A stretch of 64,000 nucleotides of DNA from Arsenicicoccus piscis (GTDB lineage: Bacteria > Actinomycetota > Actinomycetes > Actinomycetales > Dermatophilaceae): the NCBI RefSeq assembly GCF_022568835.1, contig NZ_JAKZHV010000003.1, positions 248,001-312,000 of the forward strand, given 5' to 3'. The notes under the pieces were generated by a model. That model did no database searches, had not been told where the DNA came from, and saw only the letters and a list, made by a program, of their open reading frames with translations. Numbering within the stretch: position 1 is the first letter of the stretch; every line of letters starts with the position of its first letter. Of the stretch, positions 50,262-58,988 are shown piece after piece. Made by a program: the position numbers and the translations under genes.

Positions 50262-51235
50262 CCTTGTCCCTGGCGCAAGGTCGCGAGGTTGGCCTTCATG
50301 ATGCCAACGTAGTCCTGCGCCGCGGAGGACTTCGAGAGCCCCTCGATCGGGTCGAGCACGGCGGTCTTGGCGCCCGTCTCGGAGGCGATGGTCTGCGCGA
50401 CCGCGGGGCTCGCGAGCGTCTCGGTGTAGATCGTCGTCACGTGGTGCGTGCGGGTGTAGTCCGCGAGGGCCGCGAGCTTGGCGGCGTCCGGCTCCTCGTC
50501 CGGGGAGATGCCCGCGATGCCGACCTGGGTGAGGCCGTAGCGGTTCGCGAGATAGCCGAACGCGCTGTGCGAGGTGACCATGGTGCGGTTCGCGCAGGTC
50601 TTCAGGCCGGCCGCCAGCTGGGTGTCCAGGGTGTGCAGCGTGCTGGTGAACCTCGCCAGGTTGGCCTCGTAGGTGGACGCGTGGTCGGGGTCGATGCTCT
50701 TGAGCTGGCCCGCGATGGCCTTGGCCACCTCGGCGTAGCGCACCGGGTCGAGCCAGAAGTGCGGGTCCGTCGTGCCGTGGGCGTCGCCCTGGGCCTCGCT
50801 CGACTCCCCGCCGATCGTGCTGCCCACCTTGAGGGTGAGGTCGGCCGACCCGGTCACGTCGAGCACGTGCGGCGGCGGCTGGTCAGCGACGGCGTCGTCC
50901 ACGGCCGGCTGCAGGCCCTTCTCGTAGACCGCCAGCTGGGACTTGCTCACGGTGGCCACGTCGGCGGGCGTCAGCTCCACGTCGTGCGGCTCGGCCCCGG
51001 ACTTCGTCAGGTTGGTGACCTGGACGTGGTCCCCGCCGATCTGCTGCGTGGCGTAGGCCAGCGGGTAGAACCCCACGACGACGTCCAGCGCCCCGTCCTT
51101 CCCGCCGGTGCCGCTCGCGCCTTGGCCGCAGCCCGCGAGCGCGGTGCCGAGCAGCAGTGCTGCGGTGGTGACAGCGGCGGCCGGGGTGAGCGGGCGGAGA
51201 GAGCGGTGTTTGCGGTCGCGGGACGAGGCTGACAT
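50252..51235 (-). CDS. znuA: Zinc-binding lipoprotein of the ABC importer
   Basis: A 327-residue cluster A-I (ZnuA/TroA) solute-binding lipoprotein. The signal peptide ends in the lipobox LAGC (TALLLGTALAGCGQ), so the Cys is lipidated. Metal-site residues are in SGAEPHDVELTP (His), DPHFWLDPVRYAEV (His) and VTSHSAFGYLANRY (His), with a late Asp/Glu in YTETLASP. The usual His-rich loop between the first two sites is short (EAQGDAHGTTDPH). ATG 51235 is chosen. It heads the operon below a Zur box. Confidence 0.93.
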   Translation of the reverse strand: MSASSRDRKHRSLRPLTPAAAVTTAALLLGTALAGCGQGASGTGGKDGALDVVVGFYPLAYATQQIGGDHVQVTNLTKSGAEPHDVELTPADVATVSKSQLAVYEKGLQPAVDDAVADQPPPHVLDVTGSADLTLKVGSTIGGESSEAQGDAHGTTDPHFWLDPVRYAEVAKAIAGQLKSIDPDHASTYEANLARFTSTLHTLDTQLAAGLKTCANRTMVTSHSAFGYLANRYGLTQVGIAGISPDEEPDAAKLAALADYTRTHHVTTIYTETLASPAVAQTIASETGAKTAVLDPIEGLSKSSAAQDYVGIMKANLATLRQGQGCS

Positions 51236-51252
51236 GGCCGTCACGGTAGATC

Positions 51253-51271
51253 TAAACGGGAATCATTGTCA
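51253..51271. promoter_or_regulatory. Zur-box-like operator
   Basis: TGACAATGATTCCCGTTTA on the minus strand matches the general actinobacterial Zur operator shape (TGAAAATGATTTTCA type) around an ATGATT core. It lies 18 bases upstream of znuA, where binding would block transcription. Confidence 0.65.
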
Positions 51272-51276
51272 AAAAC

Positions 51277-52539
51277 TCACATGCCGACGACGCCGGGGTC
51301 GTCCGCCTTGGGCTCGAGCAGGCTCGGGATCCGGCGCAGCACCAGCGCGAGCACCAGGGCCAGGGCCACCAGGGTCACGGTCAGGGCGTCGACGAGCGGC
51401 CACCGGCCGCGGGACCACGCCATCCCGGCGACCGTGCCGGCGACCGAGGAGCCGAGGTAGTAGCCGAACAGGTAGAGCGAGCCCGCCTGCCCGGCCCCCG
51501 GCCCGCCCACGGCCGCTCGGGCGGCCACCCAGCCGCTCGCCACCCCGTGGCAGGCGAAGAAGCCGGTCGTCAGCACGGCCAGCCCGAGAACGACCACGGG
51601 GAGCGGGGTCGCGAGGGTGAGCAGCAGGCCGACCAGCATCACGACGATCGCCACCGGCACCACCGTCCGATAGCCCACCCGGTCGGCCTGCCGACCGGCG
51701 TAGGTCGAGCTCACCGAACCGAGCGCATAGACGACGAACACCAGCCCGGCCACGCCCACCGACAGGTGGTAGGGGTCGCCGGCCAGGCGAAAGCCCATGG
51801 CGTTGTACGTCCCGACGAACGCACCCATGGTCAGGAAGGCGATGGCGTAGAGCGCGAGCAGGGCAGGGTCTACGAGGACGCGACGGGTCATGGCGGTGAG
51901 GTCCGCGGGCCGCAGCGGCACCGGCTCGAAGTGCCGCGACGCCGGCACCAGCACCCGCACTGCGAGCGCGCAGGCGAGGGCGAGAGCGCCGATCCCGCCC
52001 ACCGCGAGCCGCCAGCCGCCGACGTCGGCGAGCACCCCTGACACCAGCCGGCCGAGCATCCCGCCGATCGCGGTGCCACCGATGTAGAGCCCGGTGGCCT
52101 GGGCGCGGGCGCCGGGCGCGATCTCCTCGCGCAGGTAGGCGACCGCCACGGCCGGCAGCCCGGCGACGGTCAGGCCGAGCAGCGCGCGCAGGACGAGCAG
52201 CACGGTCCAGGTGGGCGCGACCGCGGTGAGCAGCGTCACCACGGCCGAGCCGAACAGGGAGACGTGCATGATCGTCACCCGGCCATACGCCTCCGAGAGG
52301 GGCCCGAGCAGCAGCAGCGCGGCCCCGAGCGCCAGCGTCGTCGCCGACACCGACAGCGCGCTCGTCGCCGGGCTGACCGCGAACGTGTCGGCGAGCAGCG
52401 GCAGCAACGGCTGGGTGCAGTAGATCGTCGCGAAGGTCGCGAGCCCGGCGAGGAACAGCGCCCGCGACACCCGTCGATACTCGGCACTGCCGGGCAGGTA
52501 GCCCGCGTCGGACGGGCTGGCGCTGGCGGGGTTCGGCAC
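51277..52539 (-). CDS. MFS transporter (YnfM/AraJ-like)
   Basis: A 420-residue 12-segment MFS protein. FLAGLATFATIYCTQPLLPL starts the first segment and LSEAYGRVTIMHVS is the loop 2-3 signature; GTYNAMGFRLAGDPY and YLFGYYLGSSVAGTVAGMAW are typical of the YnfM (CTQPLL) group of drug/metabolite exporters. The substrate is unknown. GTG 52539 is used. It ends just before the Zur box, so read-through into znuA is possible but a separate zinc promoter lies in the gap. Confidence 0.85.
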   Translation of the reverse strand: MPNPASASPSDAGYLPGSAEYRRVSRALFLAGLATFATIYCTQPLLPLLADTFAVSPATSALSVSATTLALGAALLLLGPLSEAYGRVTIMHVSLFGSAVVTLLTAVAPTWTVLLVLRALLGLTVAGLPAVAVAYLREEIAPGARAQATGLYIGGTAIGGMLGRLVSGVLADVGGWRLAVGGIGALALACALAVRVLVPASRHFEPVPLRPADLTAMTRRVLVDPALLALYAIAFLTMGAFVGTYNAMGFRLAGDPYHLSVGVAGLVFVVYALGSVSSTYAGRQADRVGYRTVVPVAIVVMLVGLLLTLATPLPVVVLGLAVLTTGFFACHGVASGWVAARAAVGGPGAGQAGSLYLFGYYLGSSVAGTVAGMAWSRGRWPLVDALTVTLVALALVLALVLRRIPSLLEPKADDPGVVGM

Positions 52540-52642
52540 GCCGCCCAGGGTAGTCGCCCTTCCGCGCGGACCTGTGCGGGCGGTCTGCGGGTGGTCTACG
52601 GGGTCGGCATGAGGGCGGGGACGTGAGGGCGGGGACACGACA

Positions 52643-52678
52643 GCGGGGGCCCGCCCGGCGTGCCGGACGAGCCCCCGC
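52643..52678 (-). terminator. Terminator of the actP operon
   Basis: GCGGGGGC (52643-52650) and GCCCCCGC (52671-52678) form an 8-bp all-GC stem, with a further CCGGC/GCCGG pairing within the loop. It lies 19 bases past the actP stop on the minus strand. No T-run follows. Confidence 0.6.
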
Positions 52679-52697
52679 AAGGTGCGGTGGAGCGGGA

Positions 52698-54386
52698 CTA
52701 GTGGTCGATCGCGCCGCCGGCGCCGTGGCCGGAGAGCGAGCGGACCTCCATCTCGGCCCACTTGGCCTCGTTCGGCTTCTCCTTGTCGAGCTTGGAGCCG
52801 AGGAAGCCGAGCAGGAACGCGAGGGGGATCGAGATGATGCCCGGGTTCTCCAGCGGGAACCAGTGGAAGTTGATCGACGGGTCGGTGATCATCGACGGCG
52901 ACAGGCCGGTCTTGGGGTCGGCCGGCTTGCCGGAAACCACCGGGCTGAAGATGATCAGCACCAGCGACGAGATCAGACCGCCGTAGATCGACCAGAGGGC
53001 ACCGCGGGTGGTGAAGTTCTTCCAGAACAGCGAGTAGAGGATGGTCGGCAGGTTCGCCGAGGCGGCCACCGCGAACGCCAGCGCCACGAGGAACGCGATG
53101 TTCTGACCGTTGGCGAGGATGCCACCGAGGATCGCGATGATCGATCCGCCGACGGCGGCGAACCGGGCCATCTTGACCTCCTCCTCCTGGGTCGCCGTGC
53201 CCCGCTTGATCACCATGTTGTAGATGTCGTGGGCGAAGGTCGCCGACGTGGTGATGGTGAGGCCGGCGACCACCGCGAGGATGGTCGCGAACGCGATGGC
53301 GGCGATGATGCCGAGCATGACCGAGCCACCGAGGTGGAAGGCCAGCAGCGGTGCCGCGGCGTTGGCCTTGCCCGGGGCGCTGTTGATGGCGGTCGGGCCG
53401 ACGAGGGCGCCCGCGCCGTAACCGATGACCAGGGTGAACAGGTAGAACAGCCCGATCAGCCAGATAGCCCACTCCACCGACTTGCGTGCCTCTTTGGAGG
53501 TGGGGACGGTGTAGAAGCGCATCAGCACGTGCGGCAGGCCCGCGGTGCCGAGGACGAGTGCCATCGACAGCGAGATGAAGTCGATCTTGGTGGTGAGGTC
53601 CTTGCCGTAGCGCAGGCCCGGGTCGAGGAGCTTCTGGGGGTCGAACTTCACCTTCTCGGCGGCCGCGGTGTCCACGGCGCCCTGCATGACCGAGGAAAGA
53701 TTGAAGCCGAACTTCCCGAGCGTCCACAGCGTGATGAGGCCGGCGCCGGTGATGAGCAGGCACGCCTTGATGATCTGCACCCAGGTGGTGCCCTTCATGC
53801 CACCGATGAGCACGTAGAGCATCATCAGCAGACCGACGACCGCAATGACGATCGACTGGCCGAACTGCGAGTTGATGCCGAGCAGCAGGGCGACCAGGCC
53901 ACCCGCGCCGGCCATCTGGGCGAGCAGGTAGAAGAACGAGACGGCGAGCGTGGAGGTGGCCGCCGCAAGGCGCACCGGGCGCTGGCGCAGGCGGAACGAC
54001 AGCACGTCGGCCATCGTGAACCGGCCGGTGTTGCGCAGCAGCTCGGCGACGAGCAGCAGCGCAACGAGCCACGCGACGAGGAAGCCGATGGAGTAGAGGA
54101 AGCCGTCGTAGCCCTGCAGGGCGATGGCCCCGGCGATGCCCAGGAAGGACGCCGCCGACAGGTAGTCGCCGGCGATGGCGATGCCGTTCTGCTTGCCGGA
54201 GAACGCGGCACCGCCGGTGTAGTACTCGCCGGCGGACTTCTTGCCGTGGGCGGAGACGCGGATGACGACGATGAGCGTCACGACGACGAAGGCCGCGAAG
54301 ATGCCGATGTTGATGAGCGGGTTGCCGACGTTGGACGCGGCGGGGAGCACGGGGAGTGCCGGCACGAGAGTCTGGGGGAGAGCCAT
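52698..54386 (-). CDS. actP: Cation/acetate symporter (sodium:solute symporter family)
   Basis: A 562-residue SSS-family transporter with about 13 hydrophobic segments. The N-terminal GEYYTGGAAFSGKQNGIAIA and GDYLSAASFLGIAGAIALQG, then GTAGLPHVLMRFYTVPTSKE, are hallmarks of ActP/MctC monocarboxylate symporters, which import acetate or pyruvate with a cation. ATG 54386 shares a base with the stop of the DUF485 gene (TGATG), the usual pairing for acetate symporters. Confidence 0.92.
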   Translation of the reverse strand: MALPQTLVPALPVLPAASNVGNPLINIGIFAAFVVVTLIVVIRVSAHGKKSAGEYYTGGAAFSGKQNGIAIAGDYLSAASFLGIAGAIALQGYDGFLYSIGFLVAWLVALLLVAELLRNTGRFTMADVLSFRLRQRPVRLAAATSTLAVSFFYLLAQMAGAGGLVALLLGINSQFGQSIVIAVVGLLMMLYVLIGGMKGTTWVQIIKACLLITGAGLITLWTLGKFGFNLSSVMQGAVDTAAAEKVKFDPQKLLDPGLRYGKDLTTKIDFISLSMALVLGTAGLPHVLMRFYTVPTSKEARKSVEWAIWLIGLFYLFTLVIGYGAGALVGPTAINSAPGKANAAAPLLAFHLGGSVMLGIIAAIAFATILAVVAGLTITTSATFAHDIYNMVIKRGTATQEEEVKMARFAAVGGSIIAILGGILANGQNIAFLVALAFAVAASANLPTILYSLFWKNFTTRGALWSIYGGLISSLVLIIFSPVVSGKPADPKTGLSPSMITDPSINFHWFPLENPGIISIPLAFLLGFLGSKLDKEKPNEAKWAEMEVRSLSGHGAGGAIDH

Positions 54387-54733
54387 CAGTAGTCGCCGCC
54401 GATCTCACGCTCGACCATGGTGTGGATCTCGGCCGCCCGCGGGTCGAACTGGCGGTCGGCCCACCGGATGTAGGCGATGGTGATCGCGAACGTCGTGACG
54501 AACTGCAGCAGCCCGAAGATCAGACCGATGTTGATGTTGCCCACCACGCGGGTGCTCATGAAGCCGGGCGCGAAGGCGGCCAGCAGGACGTAGAGGAAGT
54601 ACCACGCCAGGAAGAAGGCAGTGGTGGGGAACACGAAGCGGTGCAGCTTGGACCGCAGCTCGGTGAACTCGGGTGACCGTTGCACCGCGGCGTACGCGGC
54701 GGCCCGGTCGGCCGGTGGTCGGGTGGCGCTCAC
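54386..54733 (-). CDS. DUF485 membrane protein (YjcH-like)
   Basis: A 115-residue protein with two hydrophobic segments (FVFPTTAFFLAWYFLYVLLA and IGLIFGLLQFVTTFAITIAY) and FTELRSKLHRF before the first. This is the DUF485 pattern, almost always encoded directly upstream of acetate symporters and thought to assist them. GTG 54733 has AAGGAG about 9 bases upstream. The promoter should lie in the 186 bases before it. Confidence 0.93.
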   Translation of the reverse strand: MSATRPPADRAAAYAAVQRSPEFTELRSKLHRFVFPTTAFFLAWYFLYVLLAAFAPGFMSTRVVGNINIGLIFGLLQFVTTFAITIAYIRWADRQFDPRAAEIHTMVEREIGGDY

Positions 54734-54919
54734 AGGGATCTCCTTCGAATCGGGGGCGTCGTCGGCCCCAATCGGCTGGGAAGACTCTCGCGACCTCCGG
54801 GCGCACCGGCAAGGAGGCGCGGGTGCGTCCTTCGCTCAAAGGTAGAAAGGGCGCGGCGAGCGGTCGTGTCGGCACGCGTGAACGGTCTACTCGTGACCGG
54901 ATCGGTACATTCGCGCAGG

Positions 54920-56464
54920 TCAGGAGGGATTGACCAGGAGCTCCTCGGGGGTGTGCAGGCGCACCATGGTGCGGGCGGTGTCGCGGGGCACCGACCCGGG
55001 CGTCGCCAGGCTCGCCACGATCATCGTGGCCGCCGCCAGCGGGGCGCTCCAGAGGGCGGGCTGGCTGAGCAGGACCCCCGGCCAGCCGGTGAGCGTGGGC
55101 CCGAGGACGGTCCATGCGGCCGCCGCGCCCGAGGTCAGGGCCCCGACCGCCAGCCCGGCCAGTGCACCGGTCGTGGACAGCCTCGGCCACCAGCAGCCGA
55201 GGACGAGCAGCGGGGCGAAGGTCGACGCGGTGACCGAGAAGGCGAGCCCGACCTGGGTGGCGATGCTGACGCCGTGGAACAGCTGGGCGGCGACGAGCGG
55301 GACGAGTACGGCCAGGGCGACGCCGACCCGGAAGCGCCCGGCGACGGCCAGCCGCTGGCGCCGGGCGCGGGGGACGATGCGCGGCACCGTGTCCTGGTCG
55401 AGGACGCCGGCGACCGACATCACCAGGCCGCTGGACGTCGACAGGAACGCGATGAACGCGCCGAGCGTGATGGTCGCGGTGAGCAGGTCCGCGCCCGTCG
55501 CAGCCCCGGCGCCGACCACGGCCGCGGGCAGGTGCAGCATCATCGTGTCCGGCGCCGCCCCGGCCGGCAGCTCCTGCAGGTAGATCCGGCCGAGCACGCC
55601 GTAGGTCGGCACCAGCACGTAGAACGCGGCGAGCAGGACGACGACGAGCACCGTCGTGCGGCGGGCGGCTCTGCCGTCGCGGTTGGTGTAGTAGCGCACC
55701 ACCACGTGCGGCAGGCCCATCGTCCCGAGGGACAGCGCGAGCATCGTGGAGTACGTCCAGTAGAGCGAGTGCTCGCGTCCGCCGAAGCCGGCCAGCGGGG
55801 TGGCCCACTCGCGCAGCCGGTCGGGCGGCATGGGGGAGGGGCGGGCGCCGTCGTGCAGGAGCCACCAGCCGAGCAGCACGAGGGCCGGCACGGCCAGGGC
55901 GATGTACTTGACCCAGAACTGGGTGGCCTGCACCGAGGTCACCGACCGCATCCCACCCGCGCCGACGACCGTCGCGACCACGGCGGCGACCAGCGCGCCC
56001 CCGACGAGCGGCGGCGCCCCGGTCATGGTGCGCAGGACGAGACCGGCCCCCTGCATCTGGGGCACGAGATACATCCAGCCTACGGCGACCACGAGCACCG
56101 AGCAGAGCGCTCGCACCCGGCGGCTCTCGAGCCGGCTCTCGGCGAAGTCGGCGAGCGTGTAGGCGCCCGACCGCCGCATCGGCGCCGCGACCAGCACGAG
56201 CAGCATGACGAACCCGACGGTGTAGCCGACGGGCAGCCACAGCATGTCGGCGCCGTTGGCCCAGAGCATGGCGGCCACTCCGAGGAACGAAGCGGCAGAG
56301 AGGTATTCGCCGCCGATCGCGGCTGCGTTGCGCCGCGGGCTGACGGTCCGCGAGGCGACGAAGAAGTCGCTGGTGGTCCGGGTGCCGGGCGGCCCGTGCA
56401 GCCCGAGGAGCACCGTGGCGAGGCACGCGATCGCGACGGCTGCGATGACCAAGGCCGTCGTCAA
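54920..56464 (-). CDS. Second sodium:solute symporter, acetate/monocarboxylate type
   Basis: A 514-residue SSS-family transporter. TSDFFVASRTVSPRRNAAAI, GGEYLSAASFLGVAAMLWAN and GTMGLPHVVVRYYTNRDGRA show it is a distant paralogue of the ActP at 52698, but the middle is shorter and C-terminus differs. TTG 56464 in a TTGA overlap with the upstream stop gives an N-terminus at the first membrane segment. It is controlled, by position, by the LytS/LytTR pair encoded at the head of the same operon. The substrate is unknown. Confidence 0.85.
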   Translation of the reverse strand: MTTALVIAAVAIACLATVLLGLHGPPGTRTTSDFFVASRTVSPRRNAAAIGGEYLSAASFLGVAAMLWANGADMLWLPVGYTVGFVMLLVLVAAPMRRSGAYTLADFAESRLESRRVRALCSVLVVAVGWMYLVPQMQGAGLVLRTMTGAPPLVGGALVAAVVATVVGAGGMRSVTSVQATQFWVKYIALAVPALVLLGWWLLHDGARPSPMPPDRLREWATPLAGFGGREHSLYWTYSTMLALSLGTMGLPHVVVRYYTNRDGRAARRTTVLVVVLLAAFYVLVPTYGVLGRIYLQELPAGAAPDTMMLHLPAAVVGAGAATGADLLTATITLGAFIAFLSTSSGLVMSVAGVLDQDTVPRIVPRARRQRLAVAGRFRVGVALAVLVPLVAAQLFHGVSIATQVGLAFSVTASTFAPLLVLGCWWPRLSTTGALAGLAVGALTSGAAAAWTVLGPTLTGWPGVLLSQPALWSAPLAAATMIVASLATPGSVPRDTARTMVRLHTPEELLVNPS

Positions 56465-56961
56465 CGGCCCTCCTCGAGCGGCTGGCGCTCGTCCACCTCG
56501 CGACCGAGCTGCGCCTCCAGGCGCTCGCTCGCGCGGACGAAGTAGACGCAGGCGCCCACGATCATCGGGTAGGTGAGGCCGCCCACGATGATCCACGTCG
56601 CCGCGAACCCGGCGAGGTGCAGCTCGCGCAGCCCGGGGAGGGCCCAGAGCAGCAGCGGCACGCTGCCGGGGAACAGCGCCATCGCGAGCAGCACCTGGGC
56701 GAGCAGCCGACGCTGGGCGGACACCAGCTCGTGCACGTAGACCTCGCCGAGGCCCGATCCCTGCTCGATCTCGCGCATCGTGCTGCGCGACGGGATCCGT
56801 TGTGCTGCATCGGTGTACGGCGACGTGATGCGCACCTTCGCGGGAAGTGCGGTGGGTGGGGGCTCGGGGTGCTGCGGGTGCTCCGGGTGGTCCTGGTGCT
56901 CCGCCTGCTCCGGGGGGTTGTGGGAGTCGTGGGGCGGCCGCGGTGGGACGGAGGACGACAT
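56461..56961 (-). CDS. Two-segment membrane protein paired with the second symporter
   Basis: A 166-residue protein. The first ~60 residues are polar and Pro/His-rich (HQDHPEHPQHPEPPP). Then come EIEQGSGLGEVYVHELVSAQ and two hydrophobic segments (LLAQVLLAMALFPGSVPLLL and AATWIIVGGLTYPMIVGACV), with an acidic end. Size, topology and position match an accessory subunit like DUF485, but the sequence is not DUF485. It lies 5 bases after the response regulator and overlaps the symporter start. Confidence 0.75.
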   Translation of the reverse strand: MSSSVPPRPPHDSHNPPEQAEHQDHPEHPQHPEPPPTALPAKVRITSPYTDAAQRIPSRSTMREIEQGSGLGEVYVHELVSAQRRLLAQVLLAMALFPGSVPLLLWALPGLRELHLAGFAATWIIVGGLTYPMIVGACVYFVRASERLEAQLGREVDERQPLEEGR

Positions 56962-56966
56962 GGTGG

Positions 56967-57726
56967 CTACAGCTCGCCGCGTCGACGACCGGCGGGTGCG
57001 AGCCCGGTGCGACCCAGCCGGTCGCGCAGGGCGCGGGTGTGCCGGCGACTCACCTGCAGCTCCACGTCATCGAGCAGGACCGAGCAGTGGCCCTGGTGGA
57101 CGCGGACGTGCGTGACCCGAGCGAGATTGACCAGGGTCGAGCGGTGGATGCGCGCGAATCCCGCCTCCTGCCAACGCTCTTCGAGCAGCGTGAGCGAGAC
57201 GCGCACGAGGTGGGCGCCGTCGTCGGTGTGCAGCCGCGCATAGTCTCCCTGAGCCTGCGCATAGATCACCTGGGACCGCCGCACGAAGGTCGTGACCCCG
57301 CCGAGCTCTACCGCGATCGTCTCGTCCTCGGGCTCGGGTGCCGTTGTGGGAGAGGCAGACTCGGCGGCGCGGGCCCCCACGACCCGTCGCACCGCCTCGC
57401 TCAGCCGCTCGGCCCGGACCGGCTTCAGGACGTAGTCGAGCGCACGCACCTCGAAGGCGTCGACCGCGTGCTGCTCGTGCGCCGTGATGAAGACCAGCGG
57501 ACGGCGGGGACGGCATCCGCGCGAGGGTGCGCGCGACGTCCATCCCGCTGAGGCCAGGCATGTTGATGTCGCAGAAGACCACGTCGAACGGCTGCTGGGC
57601 GAGCGCCGACAGCGCCTCGGCACCGCTGCCGACGGGCGTGACCTCGGTGATGCGGGCGTCGAGGCGCAGCAGGTACGCGAGCTCGGCCAGAGCCGGGAGC
57701 TCGTCGTCCACGAGGAGCGCACGCAT
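56967..57726 (-). pseudogene. LytTR-type response regulator with one-base frameshift
   Basis: The receiver domain (RALLVDDELPALAEL, phospho-acceptor D53 in FCDINMPGLSG) reads in one frame to about 57510. The remainder (PLVFITAHEQHAVDAFEVRA, LDYVLKPVRAERL, then the LytTR DNA-binding domain GGVTTFVRRSQVIYAQAQGD and GFARIHRSTLVNLARV) reads in another. Removing one C from the CCCC run near 57510 restores a single ~252-residue protein. All key residues are otherwise intact, so a sequencing or assembly error is as likely as a real mutation. The kinase partner lies 10 bases upstream. Confidence 0.85.
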
Positions 57727-57736
57727 GGGTCAGAGA

Positions 57737-58948
57737 CTACTTTCCGCGGGGTGCCGCGTGGACGCCGGGCGCGTACCGAGGGACGCGGAAGGTCACCGTG
57801 GTGCCCGCCCCGACCTGGGTCTCCACGACCAGACCGTGGGCGTCTCCGTAGACCTGTCGCAGACGCGCGTCGACGTTGCCGAGGCCGACGTTGTCCCCGC
57901 CATGGTCCCCGGACAGGACGCTCCGCACGCGCGCCGGGTCGGCGCCCACGCCGTCGTCCTCGACCGTGATCTCCACCTCGTTGCCACGGCTGCGCGCCGT
58001 CAGGGTCACCAGACCGGGACCGACCTTGGGCTCCAGGCCGTGCCGCACGGCGTTCTCCACGAGCGGCTGGATCGCGAGGTAGGGGACGACGACCGACAGC
58101 ACCTCCTGCTCGATGTCCAGGGTCAGCGCGAGCCGCGGCCCGAACCTGGCCTGCTCCAGCGCGAGGTAGCGCTCGACGTTGGTCAGCTCTTCGGCGAGAG
58201 TCGTGAACGCACCCCCGCGACGGAAGGAGTAGCGGGTGAAGTCCGCGAACTCCAGCAGCAGCTCGCGGGCTCGGTCGGGATCGGTGCGCACGAACGACGC
58301 GATCGCCGCGAGGGAGTTGTAGACGAAGTGCGGCGAGATCTGAGCCCGTAGAGCGCGCAGCTCGGCCTCCATGGTGCGCGTGCGCTGGCGGCCCAGCTCG
58401 GCGAGCTCAACGTGCGTGGACACCCAGCCGGCCAGCTCACGGGTGGCGCGCACCAGCCCGACGCCGGCTCGAGGGGCGTAGGCCGTGAGCGTGCCGACCA
58501 CCCGGTCACCCGACACGATGGGTGCGCACACGGCCCCGCGGATCGGGCAGCCGTCGTCGGCGCAGCGCACGTCGCGGGCGCGCAGCACGACCACTCGACC
58601 GGTGTGGAGCACCTCGCTGACCTGCTCCATCGTCGCGTCCTGGTGGTGGTCGGCGGGGCCGTCCCAGGCCAGCACCACGCTGGTGTCGGTGAGGGCGAGC
58701 GCCGGCACCCCGAGGAGCTGGCGCAGCGGACGGGCCGCGCGGGGTGCGCCCTCAGGCGTGAGCCCGTCCCGCAGGTGCGGGGTCGCGAGACCGGCGGTGT
58801 GCAGGGCCCGGTAGGTCGCCTGCTCCTCGATCGACCCGAGCCCGCGCCGGGGCCGCAGCGCGCGCAGCACCACCGTGGCGGCGACGGCCAGCGCGGCGAG
58901 CAGGCCCACGAGCGCGAGCATCGTGGTCTGGTCGCCGGTGGAGAGCAC
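57737..58948 (-). CDS. LytS/YehU-type sensor histidine kinase with GAF-like domain
   Basis: The 403-residue kinase has one N-terminal membrane segment (MLALVGLLAALAVAATVVLR), a GAF-like sensor domain (about 75-180) and a His_kinase plus HATPase pair. The phosphorylation box is RAQISPHFVYNSLAAIASFV (H207) and the N-box LVENAVRHG; VEDDGVGAD and GLGNVDARLRQVYGD complete the ATPase. Three Cys (129, 134, 141) in RCADDGCPIRGAVCAP could bind a metal or sense redox. Kinases of this class paired with LytTR regulators often control pyruvate or carboxylate transporters, which fits the operon. Confidence 0.9.
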   Translation of the reverse strand: MLSTGDQTTMLALVGLLAALAVAATVVLRALRPRRGLGSIEEQATYRALHTAGLATPHLRDGLTPEGAPRAARPLRQLLGVPALALTDTSVVLAWDGPADHHQDATMEQVSEVLHTGRVVVLRARDVRCADDGCPIRGAVCAPIVSGDRVVGTLTAYAPRAGVGLVRATRELAGWVSTHVELAELGRQRTRTMEAELRALRAQISPHFVYNSLAAIASFVRTDPDRARELLLEFADFTRYSFRRGGAFTTLAEELTNVERYLALEQARFGPRLALTLDIEQEVLSVVVPYLAIQPLVENAVRHGLEPKVGPGLVTLTARSRGNEVEITVEDDGVGADPARVRSVLSGDHGGDNVGLGNVDARLRQVYGDAHGLVVETQVGAGTTVTFRVPRYAPGVHAAPRGK

Positions 58949-58988
58949 GGCGTCAGCCTAGCGATCGGGTGCCTCTACGCTGGGCCGC

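Noticed and set aside
52623-54392. 589-codon open frame on the plus strand
   Set aside because: Antisense to actP and built of Glu/Arg/Gly-rich low complexity.
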